64,000 nt of DNA, taken from positions 1,833,501 through 1,897,500 of the forward strand of contig NZ_CP132542.1 of NCBI RefSeq assembly GCF_030845175.1, written 5' to 3'. Of the stretch, positions 1 to 8,485 are shown one piece after another. Each line of letters begins with the position of its first letter. The stretch's first letter is position 1. A program made the translations under genes and the position numbers. The stretch comes from Coralliovum pocilloporae. Lineage in GTDB: Bacteria; Pseudomonadota; Alphaproteobacteria; Rhizobiales; Cohaesibacteraceae. Below the pieces are notes generated by a model. The model was given only the letters and a program-made list of their open reading frames with translations, ran no database searches and was not told the DNA's origin.

Positions 1-1
1 G

Positions 2-718
2 GGCGCATTCATGGAAAACCCGGATGATGCGCGGGCGCTCTCGGAAAGTCTGGTCCTTGTTGCCAATCGGGCCGGAGTACGCACATCTGCTTTGCTGACA
101 GACATGAGCCAGCCTCTTGCCAATGCTGCAGGCAATGCGGTTGAGATGCGTAACGCGGTTGAGCTGCTGACCAATGATGGCCATGACACGCGATTACGAG
201 CGGCAACCCTGGCCCTTGCTGCTGAAATGCTGGTGGTCGGGGGGCTCTATCCGGACAATGGGCAGGCTCTAGAGGCTGCAGAGGAGGCCCTGACGTCAGG
301 GCGGGCTGCAGCGCGCTTCGGGCGGATGGTCAGCGCTCTGGGCGGGCCTTCAGATTTCATCGAATGGATGGATCATTATCTGCCGAAAGCCGATCATGTG
401 GTTCCGGTTCCTGCGCTGAAACCCGGCCTTGTCACGACTATTGATACAAGAGCCGTCGGTGTTGCCGTGGTCGAGCTCGGCGGTGGTCGTGTGCGCCCGG
501 AAGATGACATTGACCATGGTGTCGGGTTGACCGGACTTGTGGAAGTGGGAACCAGGATTGAGGCGGGGCAGCCACTGGCACTTGTTCACGCCCGCACAGA
601 GGATGATGCAGAACGCGCCATTGCCCGCGTGCAGGCCGCCTACACCGTTTCCGATATGGCAGATGCACCGGAAATCAGCTCCGTTGTTCTCGACAGGGTG
701 GATTTTGATGATGCCTGA
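2..718 (+). CDS. deoA: Thymidine phosphorylase, C-terminal part (5' end outside window)
   Basis: The window opens inside this gene: the frame is already open at base 2 and reads GAFM before the first ATG at 11, as in the GAFM segment of thymidine phosphorylases. About 238 residues are present, against roughly 430-440 for the family. They contain the end of the phosphorylase core and the C-terminal pyrimidine-nucleoside phosphorylase domain (about residues 150-205, with VVELGGGRVRPEDDIDHGVG). The enzyme splits thymidine or deoxyuridine with phosphate into the free base and deoxyribose-1-phosphate. That product feeds deoB, which follows after 24 bases. The upstream missing part probably belongs to the same salvage operon. 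Confidence 0.93.
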   Translation, partial: GAFMENPDDARALSESLVLVANRAGVRTSALLTDMSQPLANAAGNAVEMRNAVELLTNDGHDTRLRAATLALAAEMLVVGGLYPDNGQALEAAEEALTSGRAAARFGRMVSALGGPSDFIEWMDHYLPKADHVVPVPALKPGLVTTIDTRAVGVAVVELGGGRVRPEDDIDHGVGLTGLVEVGTRIEAGQPLALVHARTEDDAERAIARVQAAYTVSDMADAPEISSVVLDRVDFDDA

Positions 719-742
719 CTTTGAGATGGGGATGTGTTGCTG

Positions 743-1966
743 ATGGCCCGGGCTTTTCTCATGGTTATGGATTCATTTGGCATCGGCGGTGCGCCGGATG
801 CGGCGGCATTTGGCGATGAGGGCGCTGATACATTCGGCCACATTGCTGAGGCCTGTGCAGAAGGGCGGGCGGATGTGCCGGGCCTGCGTCATGGCCCATT
901 GCTCCTCCCCAATCTGCAAAGGCTTGGCCTTTTGGAGGCAGCCAGGAAGGTTGCCGGGAAGACTGTTGCCTCTCTGGGGTTTGAAGGGGAGATCACAGGC
1001 TTCTGGGGTGCTGCTCATGAAATCTCGAACGGCAAAGACACACCATCGGGCCACTGGGAACTTGCAGGCGTGCCGGTCACGTTTGACTGGGGCTATTTCC
1101 CTGATACGCGCCCTTCGTTCCCGGAGGACTTCACCCGAGCCTTTATTCGTGAGGCGAGATTGCCGGGGATCCTGGGAGATTGCCATGCATCCGGGACGGT
1201 GATCATTGATGAATTCGGTGAAGAACACGTCCGCAGCGGTAAACCCATCTGTTATACAAGTGCGGATTCCGTTCTCCAGATTGCTGCTCATGAGGAGCAT
1301 TTCGGGCTTGAGAGGCTTTATGATATCTGCGCCATCGCCCGTGAAATGCTCTACGACCTGAACATTGGCCGGGTGATCGCAAGGCCCTTTGTGGGAGAAG
1401 ACAGGGCCAGTTTCGAACGGACGGCCAACCGGCGGGATTTCTCCGTATTGCCACCTGCTCCCACATTGCTGGACCGGGCAAAGGCGGCTGGTCGGTCTGT
1501 TCATGCGGTCGGCAAGTTGAATGATATCTTTGCAGGCCAGGGCGTGACAGATGTTCACAAGGCTGCGGGGACAGACGCGCTTTTTGACCTGACCCTGTCG
1601 CTTGTAGACACAGCCCGGGATGGTGATCTGGTTTTCGTGAACTTTGTCGATTTTGACACGCTCTATGGACACCGTCGGGATATTCCCGGTTATGCCGCTG
1701 CTCTTGAGGCATTTGACGCGCGGCTGCCGGAGCTGGAAGCCCGCCTGCGGCCCGGTGACCTTGCGGTTCTGACTGCAGACCATGGCTGTGATCCGAGCTG
1801 GCATGGAACAGAACACACGCGGGAGCAGGTTCCGTTTCTGGCGTTTGGGCCTGGTCTTGAAGCTGGAGAAGCCCGTGATTCCATGACTTTCTCGGATATA
1901 GGCGCCAGTGTTGCCCATCATCTGGATATTGATCAGGGGCCAGTGGGGAGGAGTGTCTGGATATGA
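743..1966 (+). CDS. deoB: Phosphopentomutase
   Basis: From ATG 743 this gives 407 residues, the size usual for DeoB; a GTG at 734 in the same frame is a less likely start. It is a metal-dependent alkaline-phosphatase-superfamily mutase that interconverts (deoxy)ribose-1-phosphate and -5-phosphate. Visible motifs are the N-terminal metal-binding [16 protein letters not shown] around the phospho-accepting Thr, [14 protein letters not shown], and [18 protein letters not shown] near the C terminus. It takes the sugar phosphate released by DeoA into the pentose phosphate and glycolytic pools. Its stop overlaps the next start (ATGA), so the downstream gene is likely translationally coupled. Confidence 0.95.
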   Translation: MARAFLMVMDSFGIGGAPDAAAFGDEGADTFGHIAEACAEGRADVPGLRHGPLLLPNLQRLGLLEAARKVAGKTVASLGFEGEITGFWGAAHEISNGKDTPSGHWELAGVPVTFDWGYFPDTRPSFPEDFTRAFIREARLPGILGDCHASGTVIIDEFGEEHVRSGKPICYTSADSVLQIAAHEEHFGLERLYDICAIAREMLYDLNIGRVIARPFVGEDRASFERTANRRDFSVLPPAPTLLDRAKAAGRSVHAVGKLNDIFAGQGVTDVHKAAGTDALFDLTLSLVDTARDGDLVFVNFVDFDTLYGHRRDIPGYAAALEAFDARLPELEARLRPGDLAVLTADHGCDPSWHGTEHTREQVPFLAFGPGLEAGEARDSMTFSDIGASVAHHLDIDQGPVGRSVWI

Positions 1967-2841
1967 ATGCGAGACGGTTTCAGGCAACCGAAGACGGTCA
2001 TCTGACGGGCGATATGCAGCAGGCCTATGAGGATGACGGGTTTCTTGTTCTGGAAGGCTTTGTCACCCCTGAAGCATGCGACCGTTTAAGGGCGCGCATG
2101 GATCAGTTGATTGACGGGTTTGATCCACAATCCGTGGCAACCGTCTTCTCAGCCCGGGATCAGGGGCATGGCCAGGACACCTATTTCCGGGACTCCGGCG
2201 ACAAGATACGGTTCTTCTTTGAAGAGGAAGCGTTTGATGCCGATGGTCAACTGACCAAGGACAAGCATCTGGCGCTGAACAAGGTTGGCCACGCCCTGCA
2301 TGATCTAGACCCGGTTTTCGAGGCGTTTTCGCATACGGACAAGCTGGCTTGTCTGGCCAGAGATCTGGGGCTGGCCCAGCCTCACCTGATGCAGTCCATG
2401 TATATCTTCAAGCAGCCGCATATTGGCGGAGAGGTGAATTGCCATCAGGATTCGAGTTTCCTTCATACGGAACCGCTTTCCTGTACCGGCTTCTGGTTTG
2501 CCCTTGAGGACGCGGATTCAGGCAATGGTGGTTTGTATGGCGTTCCGGGCGGGCACAGGGAAGCCCTGCGGCAGCGTTATCATTATGCCGGTGATGACCT
2601 TGTGATGGACACGCTTGATGAAACCCCGCATGCCCCGGACCATAAGCATGTAGCACTGGATGCGCCGAAAGGAAGTCTTGTTGTTCTGCATGGTTCAGTG
2701 CCTCACAGATCAGCACCAAACCGGTCTGACCGGTCTCGTCATGCCTATGCGATCCACGCGGTCGATGGACTGGCGCACTGGTCTGATGACAACTGGCTGA
2801 GACGGGACAACGCGATGCCACGTCGGGGGTTTGCACTCTGA
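1963..2841 (+). CDS. Phytanoyl-CoA dioxygenase (PhyH) family protein
   Basis: A 292-residue Fe(II)/2-oxoglutarate-type dioxygenase of the PhyH family. The metal-binding HxD is seen at H161-Q-D163 and the distal His at about H248 (VPHRSAPN), followed by Arg residues that could hold 2-oxoglutarate. It overlaps deoB by 4 bases (ATGA) and add by 1 base (TGATG), so it is made together with nucleoside-salvage enzymes. The substrate cannot be told from sequence. Family members hydroxylate fatty acyl-CoAs, ectoine and many small molecules. The setting suggests a nucleoside, base or related metabolite, but that is inference. No signal peptide is seen, so it is cytosolic. Confidence 0.85.
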   Translation: MNARRFQATEDGHLTGDMQQAYEDDGFLVLEGFVTPEACDRLRARMDQLIDGFDPQSVATVFSARDQGHGQDTYFRDSGDKIRFFFEEEAFDADGQLTKDKHLALNKVGHALHDLDPVFEAFSHTDKLACLARDLGLAQPHLMQSMYIFKQPHIGGEVNCHQDSSFLHTEPLSCTGFWFALEDADSGNGGLYGVPGGHREALRQRYHYAGDDLVMDTLDETPHAPDHKHVALDAPKGSLVVLHGSVPHRSAPNRSDRSRHAYAIHAVDGLAHWSDDNWLRRDNAMPRRGFAL

Positions 2842-3815
2842 TGCAGTCGGGCACTCTGCCGAAAGTCGAGCTTCATTGTCATCTGGAAGGAACCATTACG
2901 CCAGACTTTGCCTTGAAGCTGGCGGAGAAGCGAGGCGTTGATCTCAAAGCACTCGGGAACCGGGACGGGACGTATAGCTGGCATGATTTCACAAGCTTTC
3001 TGAAAGCCTATGACAAGGTCAGTGACCTTCTGAACAGGCCGCAGGACTATTACGATCTGACCCTTGATCACCTCACCCGTGCAGCTGGGCAAGGGGTGAT
3101 CTACACGGAATTTTTTCTCTCTGCTGATCACGGTCGCCGTATCAATATCGACTATGCAGACATGGTGGAGGCCATTGACGAGGCCTGCCGTCATGCGGAA
3201 GAGGCGTCTGGCATCATCTGTCGTCTGATATCCACCTGTGTCCGGCATCTTGGGCCGGATGCCGCGCTTGATGTGGCGCGGGAGACCTGCGCCAGAAGCC
3301 ATCCAAGGGTCACAGGATTCGGTATGGGAGGCGATGAGCGTTGTCATCACCCATCCGAATTTACACCGGCTTTTGCAATGGCCCATGAAGCCGGCCTTGG
3401 CTGTACCGTTCATGCCGGAGAATTCGGTGGACCTGAGAGCGTGTCCTCCGCTCTGGATTGTCTGCCGGTAACCCGTATCGGGCACGGAGTGCGGGCCGCG
3501 GAGAGCCCGGATCTGGTCAAACGTCTCGTAGACGAACAGATTGTTCTTGAAGTCTGCCCGGGGTCAAATATCGCGCTGGGGCTCTATGAAAGCCTGGCCG
3601 CCCACCCCTTGCCCGCACTGCTGGCAGCAGGTGTTGCCATAACGGTTTCCTCTGATGACCCGCCTTTCTTTCATACGGATATGCAGGCCGAATATGAGAC
3701 GCTCGAAACAGTATTCGGGCTGTCTCACAGCCAGATCAACGATCTCAACTGTACCGGGCTTCAGGCGGCTTTTGTCGATGAAGACACAAGAAAGAGCCTG
3801 ATTAATCGTCTATAA
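2841..3815 (+). CDS. add: Adenosine deaminase family protein
   Basis: 324 residues with the signatures of the adenosine/adenine deaminase family: the zinc-binding HCH near the N terminus (H12, H14 in VELHCHLEG), HAGE (H191, E194), RIGHG, and SSDDPPFF carrying the metal-binding Asp. The protein hydrolyses the exocyclic amine of adenosine, giving inosine and ammonia. Adenine deaminases of the same fold cannot be excluded by eye. It follows the PhyH-like gene with a one-base overlap and is the last gene of the tightly coupled deo block. A gap of 123 bases separates it from the URC1-like gene. Confidence 0.88.
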   Translation: MQSGTLPKVELHCHLEGTITPDFALKLAEKRGVDLKALGNRDGTYSWHDFTSFLKAYDKVSDLLNRPQDYYDLTLDHLTRAAGQGVIYTEFFLSADHGRRINIDYADMVEAIDEACRHAEEASGIICRLISTCVRHLGPDAALDVARETCARSHPRVTGFGMGGDERCHHPSEFTPAFAMAHEAGLGCTVHAGEFGGPESVSSALDCLPVTRIGHGVRAAESPDLVKRLVDEQIVLEVCPGSNIALGLYESLAAHPLPALLAAGVAITVSSDDPPFFHTDMQAEYETLETVFGLSHSQINDLNCTGLQAAFVDEDTRKSLINRL

Positions 3816-3892
3816 ACCCCGGATTGCCGAAATATTCCTGTCACAGTTCGGTGTTCATCTTTTGGTTTGCTGAAGCCTGTAGCCTTTGGGAT

Positions 3893-3919
3893 ACTGAACT
3901 TTTGGTTCATTCGAACCGA
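3893..3919 (+). promoter_or_regulatory. Overlapping short inverted repeats before the URC1-like gene
   Basis: The sequence reads GAAC-ttttg-GTTC overlapping GGTTC-attc-GAACC, about 20-45 bases before the ATG at 3939. Such nested arms could be an operator for a dimeric regulator of the uracil-degradation genes. The arms are only 4-5 bases, so chance is a serious alternative. A GGGAG ribosome-binding site follows about nine bases before the start. Confidence 0.25.
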
Positions 3920-3938
3920 GCCTTGGGAGATGTAATTC

Positions 3939-5204
3939 ATGCATGGCAAGGATAACAAACCCACGCGACATATCCGGCTGACCTCCCATACGGGCAGTGC
4001 CGGTGATGTCATCCATCCGATTGACTGGGGCGCAGCCAGCGCCGGAGAGCGTGGCCCCGTGGTCGCCACCGTCACAAATCAGCAGGATCGCAACGCCATT
4101 GGCGCGCACGGGGGCTCTTACTCCCTTTACAGAGCGCTTGCTGTGTCATCCGGTGCACTCAATCCGGTACAGAGGCCGGACTACACCAATACCCGGCCTG
4201 TGGTGGATATTGGGCCTTATCCGCAATGGTTCGATCCGGACAAGATCGTTTCGCTCGACCCGTTCGGTCATCAGGTGATGGATTGTTTCGCAGATGAAAT
4301 CGCCGCAGGGCACGATATCAGGCCGACAATTGCGGTAACGCGTGCGCGGATCTCCATCATTGAACTGGACGAAGCCATTGCTTCCGGGCGGATCAGGGTG
4401 GATGGTGATATTGTCGGAGAAGCCGGAGATGTTTCGGTGATCAAGGCGGCAGTGGACCCGGTCTGGCACCTGCCGGGCATTGCCCGTCGCTTTGATGTGA
4501 CAGAAGATGAGTTGCGCCGCACTCTGTTTGAGCAGACCGGTGGCATGTTCCCCGAACTTGTGACACGCCCGGACCTGGATGTCTTTCTGCCTCCGATTGG
4601 CGGCATCACGCTCTATATTTTCGGCGACCCGGCGGCCCTTTCAGATCCGGGAAAGAGCCTGACCTGTCGGGTTCATGATGAATGTAACGGTTCCGATGTC
4701 TTTGGGTCCGATATCTGCACCTGCCGCCCCTATCTGATTCACGGTATTGAGGAATGCGTGAAAGAGGCTCAAGCGGGCGGTGTCGGGCTGATTGTCTATA
4801 ATCGCAAGGAAGGGCGGGCGCTCGGAGAAGTGACTAAGTTTCTGGTCTACAATGCCCGCAAGCGCCAGGAAGGTGGAGATAGTGCCGCCACCTATTTTGC
4901 CCGCACGGAATGTGTGGCAGGCGTACAGGATGCCCGTTTTCAGGAATTGATGCCGGATGTTCTGCACTGGCTTGGTATCACACGCATTGATCGCTTTATC
5001 TCAATGAGCGACATGAAATATGATGCGGTCACTGGATCGGGGATTGAAATCGTCGAGCGGGTGGCAATCCCGGATGATATGGTGCCTATGGATGCACAGG
5101 TAGAACTGGAAGCCAAGAAAGCAGCGGGGTATTATGCGCCTGACGGAACACCGGATGAAACAGATCTGGAGTCAACCGTCGGCCGGTCTCTTGAGGAGTT
5201 CTGA
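3939..5204 (+). CDS. GTP cyclohydrolase II-like uracil-catabolism protein (URC1 type)
   Basis: 421 residues: an N-terminal extension of about 200 residues not found in ordinary RibA, then a GTP cyclohydrolase II-like domain. The zinc triad is intact as C249-x10-C260-x-C262 (HDEC...DICTC). The usual catalytic stretch RQEGRGIGL is changed to RKEGRALGE, which argues against plain riboflavin synthesis. Its partner 6 bases downstream is DUF1688 (URC4). Together with upp at 7657 this is the gene set of the URC uracil-degradation pathway first described in the yeast Lachancea kluyveri, where URC1 is a GTP cyclohydrolase II homologue. The likely substrate is a uracil-derived nucleotide; the exact reaction is not known from sequence. 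Confidence 0.88.
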   Translation: MHGKDNKPTRHIRLTSHTGSAGDVIHPIDWGAASAGERGPVVATVTNQQDRNAIGAHGGSYSLYRALAVSSGALNPVQRPDYTNTRPVVDIGPYPQWFDPDKIVSLDPFGHQVMDCFADEIAAGHDIRPTIAVTRARISIIELDEAIASGRIRVDGDIVGEAGDVSVIKAAVDPVWHLPGIARRFDVTEDELRRTLFEQTGGMFPELVTRPDLDVFLPPIGGITLYIFGDPAALSDPGKSLTCRVHDECNGSDVFGSDICTCRPYLIHGIEECVKEAQAGGVGLIVYNRKEGRALGEVTKFLVYNARKRQEGGDSAATYFARTECVAGVQDARFQELMPDVLHWLGITRIDRFISMSDMKYDAVTGSGIEIVERVAIPDDMVPMDAQVELEAKKAAGYYAPDGTPDETDLESTVGRSLEEF

Positions 5205-5209
5205 CCCCT

Positions 5210-6448
5210 ATGACGGAACTTGAAACGCTGTCTGCACGTCAGTTGCTGTCCGCTACGGCAGTCAGGGAACGTGCACATGGGCTTTTGGCACTGGGCGTGC
5301 TGAACCAGCTTGACCACTTCAGTGTGGATATGGATGCACTGAGCGAAGTGGCAGACTTCGTGCTGGATGTGACACGGGACACTTACCCGGACGGACGGAT
5401 ACCGTTTCATGCCCGTTGGCGGCATTTTGATGATCCGATCACTGATGCCCTGCCAAATCTCATTCCTGAACTGACCAATGATGAAGCAAAGGCTGCGGCA
5501 CGGCTGGCGGTTGATCTGACATTCGTCTCTGTCCTGCTTGATGCTGGTGCCGGGCCGGACTGGTCTTATGAGGATGACAATACAGAACAGGTCTATACCC
5601 GCTCTGAAGGCCTGGCCCAGGCCAGTCTACGCATGTTCCGCTCGGGGTTCTTTTCAAGCGATCCGCTGGATCCGATGCGAGTGGACGCACAGGCTCTTGC
5701 AACGCTCACCCTTGATGAGCTGGAACGCGGGTTCAAGGTCAGCCCGTCAAACCCGCTTGTGGGGCTTGAGGGCCGTTTGAGTCTGCTGCAGAAACTGGGC
5801 GGTGCGCTGGTCGGTAATCCGGATGTCTATGAGACCGAAGATGGCCTGCGTCCTGGCGGCCTGGTGGACCATTTCACAATCCGTGCCGAGGAAGGGCTGG
5901 TGACCGGAGAGGATATTCTCAAGACGCTGCTTGAATCCCTCGCGTCTATCTGGCCAAGCCGCTATGCCATTGGCGGTTATCCGCTGGGGGATACCTGGCA
6001 GCATCGCAAGGTGACAGTGCCGGACCCGACCAACAGCTTCATTCCGTTCCACAAGCTCTCCCAGTGGCTGACCTATTCACTGGTTGAGCCGCTGCAGTGG
6101 GGGCGTGTGCCGGTTCATGGGCTGGACACACTTACGGGCCTGGCCGAATACCGCAATGGCGGGCTCTTTATCGATCTGGGCGTGCTGACGCCAAAAGACG
6201 CCACGGCGATGGAGCGGTCGCACAGCGCTGACAGTGAGCTGATTGTTGAGTGGCGGGCCCTGACCATCGCATTGCTCGACAAGCTTGCTGATGAGCTGCG
6301 TAATCGGACGGGGGGAGATCCTGAGACCCTGCCGCTGGCGCGTATTCTCCAGGGTGGCACATGGAATGCCGGTCGCAAGATTGCCAAAGCCCGGAGAGAG
6401 GACGGAACACCGCCGCTCAAAATTGAAAGCGACGGGACCGTTTTCTGA
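5210..6448 (+). CDS. DUF1688 family protein (URC4 type, uracil catabolism)
   Basis: 412 residues, matching the DUF1688/URC4 family in its opening (TELETLSARQLLSATAVRER) and in conserved stretches such as YPDGRIPFHARWRHF and YPLGDTWQHR. No known catalytic motif, signal peptide or membrane segment is evident. It starts 6 bases after the URC1-like gene and is surely co-transcribed. In the URC pathway URC4 is needed for growth on uracil as nitrogen source, but its reaction is unsettled. Pairing with URC1 and with a nearby uracil phosphoribosyltransferase supports the same role here. Confidence 0.87.
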   Translation: MTELETLSARQLLSATAVRERAHGLLALGVLNQLDHFSVDMDALSEVADFVLDVTRDTYPDGRIPFHARWRHFDDPITDALPNLIPELTNDEAKAAARLAVDLTFVSVLLDAGAGPDWSYEDDNTEQVYTRSEGLAQASLRMFRSGFFSSDPLDPMRVDAQALATLTLDELERGFKVSPSNPLVGLEGRLSLLQKLGGALVGNPDVYETEDGLRPGGLVDHFTIRAEEGLVTGEDILKTLLESLASIWPSRYAIGGYPLGDTWQHRKVTVPDPTNSFIPFHKLSQWLTYSLVEPLQWGRVPVHGLDTLTGLAEYRNGGLFIDLGVLTPKDATAMERSHSADSELIVEWRALTIALLDKLADELRNRTGGDPETLPLARILQGGTWNAGRKIAKARREDGTPPLKIESDGTVF

Positions 6449-6502
6449 GTTCCGGGCCATAGTCTGCCAGAACAGAATGAACGACATTAATGGGTCTTGA
6501 CC

Positions 6503-6862
6503 CTAGCCTTCTGTTTTAAAGGCCAGCGTCGCCTCCATGATCGGATGATAGCGACAATAATAGTCAAGAACCATGTCTTCGGTCACTGTGACAGTCGCTG
6601 ACTGATCCTTGTCGATCTGCCCTGTATCCCAGGAATGATCGCGCGCGGTTGCCGTATGCGGGGCGATGTCGAGGTTGGTCCAGGTGATCCGGTCACCAGG
6701 GCGTACGGTCAGATGCGCCGGTTCAAAGACAAAGCCTGTGATCGTGACCATGTGGTGGACTGGATTTTCAGCGGTGTAGCCCATTGTTGCTCGGGCTGGC
6801 AAAGAAAGACCCGCGGCGAAGAGGCTCGCCGCGGTTCCTGCAAGAAGGTCTCGTCGTTTCAT
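6503..6862 (-). CDS. Tat-exported cupredoxin (pseudoazurin/amicyanin-like)
   Basis: 119 residues. The N terminus MKRRDLLAGTAASLFAAG looks like a twin-arginine signal. The mature part is one plastocyanin-type domain. The four type-1 copper ligands are all present: H69 (IAPHT), then C103, H106 and M109 in YYCRYHPIM. It should be a small periplasmic blue-copper electron carrier, although some such domains bind copper only for delivery or stress. It lies 5 bases downstream of the DUF4142 gene on the same strand and convergent to the URC4-like gene. No redox partner gene is adjacent. Confidence 0.88.
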   Translation of the reverse strand: MKRRDLLAGTAASLFAAGLSLPARATMGYTAENPVHHMVTITGFVFEPAHLTVRPGDRITWTNLDIAPHTATARDHSWDTGQIDKDQSATVTVTEDMVLDYYCRYHPIMEATLAFKTEG

Positions 6863-6867
6863 AATGA

Positions 6868-7401
6868 TCAGCCGCCGTTGACAGCCTTGACCATCATTTC
6901 AGCGTGATGCTCATGACCCTTGAAGATGTTCAGGCCAGCCTTGAACAGTTCTTTCACTTCAGGATTGTCAATATTCGGGATGAAGGTCTTCTCCACAAGC
7001 TCATTGACGGCCTTGTGGTAAGCCAGCTCGTTTTCGGCGTAGCGCTTATCAAAGGCAGCGCCTTCGAGTGCGCTCATTTCGCGGACCAACTGGTCAGCAC
7101 CTTCATTCAGGGACTGGCTGAGGAAGTTGTCCTGCGGCTGGGCTTTGAGTTTCTTGAGAAGGGCCAGAGCCTGGTCGTTGACGGCTTCATGATCCCGGAT
7201 CATGGTTTTGGCAAACTCGCGAACAGCCGGGTTGCTGGACTTGGCAAGCGCCAGGTGAGCATAGCGGATGTCGATATTGTCTGCTGTATAGGCCACGTGG
7301 GCGATCTGCAGATCGTTCAGATCAGCCGGGGATTCCGCCTGCGCGGCAGTCGCAAGCATAAAGGCGGTGGAAATAGCGGCAAGCATTGTTTTAATGGACA
7401 T
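6868..7401 (-). CDS. DUF4142 exported protein
   Basis: 177 residues from the ATG at 7401, preceded by AGGGAG; a longer frame begins at 7431 but leaves the signal peptide internal. A Sec signal peptide (MSIKTMLAAISTAFMLATAAQA) leads into a helical DUF4142 domain with ferritin-like spacing of His, Glu and Asp residues (IRDHEAVN, AYHKAVNE, GHEHHAEMM). Members are often induced by stress or sit with copper proteins; biochemical function is not established. It shares an operon with the cupredoxin downstream and is divergent from upp, with a 255-base shared promoter region. Confidence 0.82.
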   Translation of the reverse strand: MSIKTMLAAISTAFMLATAAQAESPADLNDLQIAHVAYTADNIDIRYAHLALAKSSNPAVREFAKTMIRDHEAVNDQALALLKKLKAQPQDNFLSQSLNEGADQLVREMSALEGAAFDKRYAENELAYHKAVNELVEKTFIPNIDNPEVKELFKAGLNIFKGHEHHAEMMVKAVNGG

Positions 7402-7656
7402 TTTAGGCTCCCTTGAAGACGTGAAAAGCATCCCTCCTGATGCCTGCGGTCTAGGTAATCATCAGGGCCCCAAGAGAAATAGACCTGATATGCCGGGTTT
7501 TTTGACCAATCGTACGGAAGGTTCTGTGGGTTGCGTGAGAGAAGCCCTATTATCGCATTCGTATTTGTCTGCGGTTGCGGTAGATTGCCAGTAAAGCGAT
7601 TCATATAAAGCTCCGCATGAATCTGCGGAGGCAATGAGGAAGAAAGGACCATCGTC

Positions 7657-8286
7657 ATGGATGGCGTAACCGTCATTGATCATCCGCTTGTCCAGCACAA
7701 GCTGACCATCATGCGCAAGAAAGAGACATCGACCGCGAGCTTCAGGAGGCTGCTGCAGGAGATCTCAACATTGCTCTGCTATGAGGTGACGCGTGATCTG
7801 GAACTGACGACGGTTATGATAGACACGCCGCTTGAAGAGATGGAAGCGCCGACGCTTGCAGGCAAGAAGCTGGTTTTTGCCTCTGTTCTCAGGGCGGGCA
7901 ATGGCCTTCTGGAAGGGATGCTGGATCTGGTTCCATCTGCTCGCGTGGCGCATGTGGGGCTGTACCGGGATCCCAAGACGCTTGTCGCCGTTGAATATTA
8001 CTTCAAGGCACCGGAAGATATTTCCGACCGGCTGGTTGTTGTGGTGGACCCGATGCTGGCTACGGCCAATTCGGCAATCGCCGCCATCGACCGCCTGAAG
8101 GAGCGCGGTGCTCACAATCTGCGCTTTGTCAGCCTGCTGGCTGCTCCGGAAGGAATCGCGAATTTCAGGGAACATCACCCGGATGTGCCGATCTTCACCG
8201 CCTCCATTGACCAGCGTCTCAATGAGAAGGGCTATATCATGCCTGGCCTGGGAGATGCCGGCGATCGCATGTACGGCACTAAATGA
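7657..8286 (+). CDS. upp: Uracil phosphoribosyltransferase
   Basis: 209 residues, the usual length. It opens with [20 protein letters not shown]. The PRPP-binding loop reads [11 protein letters not shown] and the C terminus reads [14 protein letters not shown] with the uracil-contacting GLGDAGDR. The enzyme makes UMP from uracil and PRPP. In the URC pathway the equivalent enzyme (URC6) supplies the first step, so this gene links nucleoside salvage with the URC1/URC4-like genes upstream, although two divergent genes lie between. A GAGGAAGAAAGGA stretch before the ATG serves as ribosome-binding site. Confidence 0.95.
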   Translation: MDGVTVIDHPLVQHKLTIMRKKETSTASFRRLLQEISTLLCYEVTRDLELTTVMIDTPLEEMEAPTLAGKKLVFASVLRAGNGLLEGMLDLVPSARVAHVGLYRDPKTLVAVEYYFKAPEDISDRLVVVVDPMLATANSAIAAIDRLKERGAHNLRFVSLLAAPEGIANFREHHPDVPIFTASIDQRLNEKGYIMPGLGDAGDRMYGTK

Positions 8287-8485
8287 TTTACCAATAATCC
8301 AGATTTGATGCGCGATTAGAGGTTATTCCGGGGTTTTCTGCCTGTCGTGCACGGATTGGCAATCTTGTTGGCTTAGGCGAGAACATATCATTTATGAGTT
8401 TACGACCCGGTTGCCATGCAATTGTCACAGAGTCTTTTCTATGACTGACGCAGAAGTGTCGTTCAATGTCTTGAGGTTATGATCC

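Noticed and set aside
773-1987. 404-codon open frame on the minus strand
   Set aside because: It lies opposite deoB, which has full family motifs. The antisense protein shows no recognisable domain and reflects codon bias of the real gene.
7550-7650. Sigma-70 promoter for upp
   Set aside because: TATAAA near 7604 has TTGCGG or TTGCCA upstream, but the spacing (about 23 or 13 bases) is outside the usual range.
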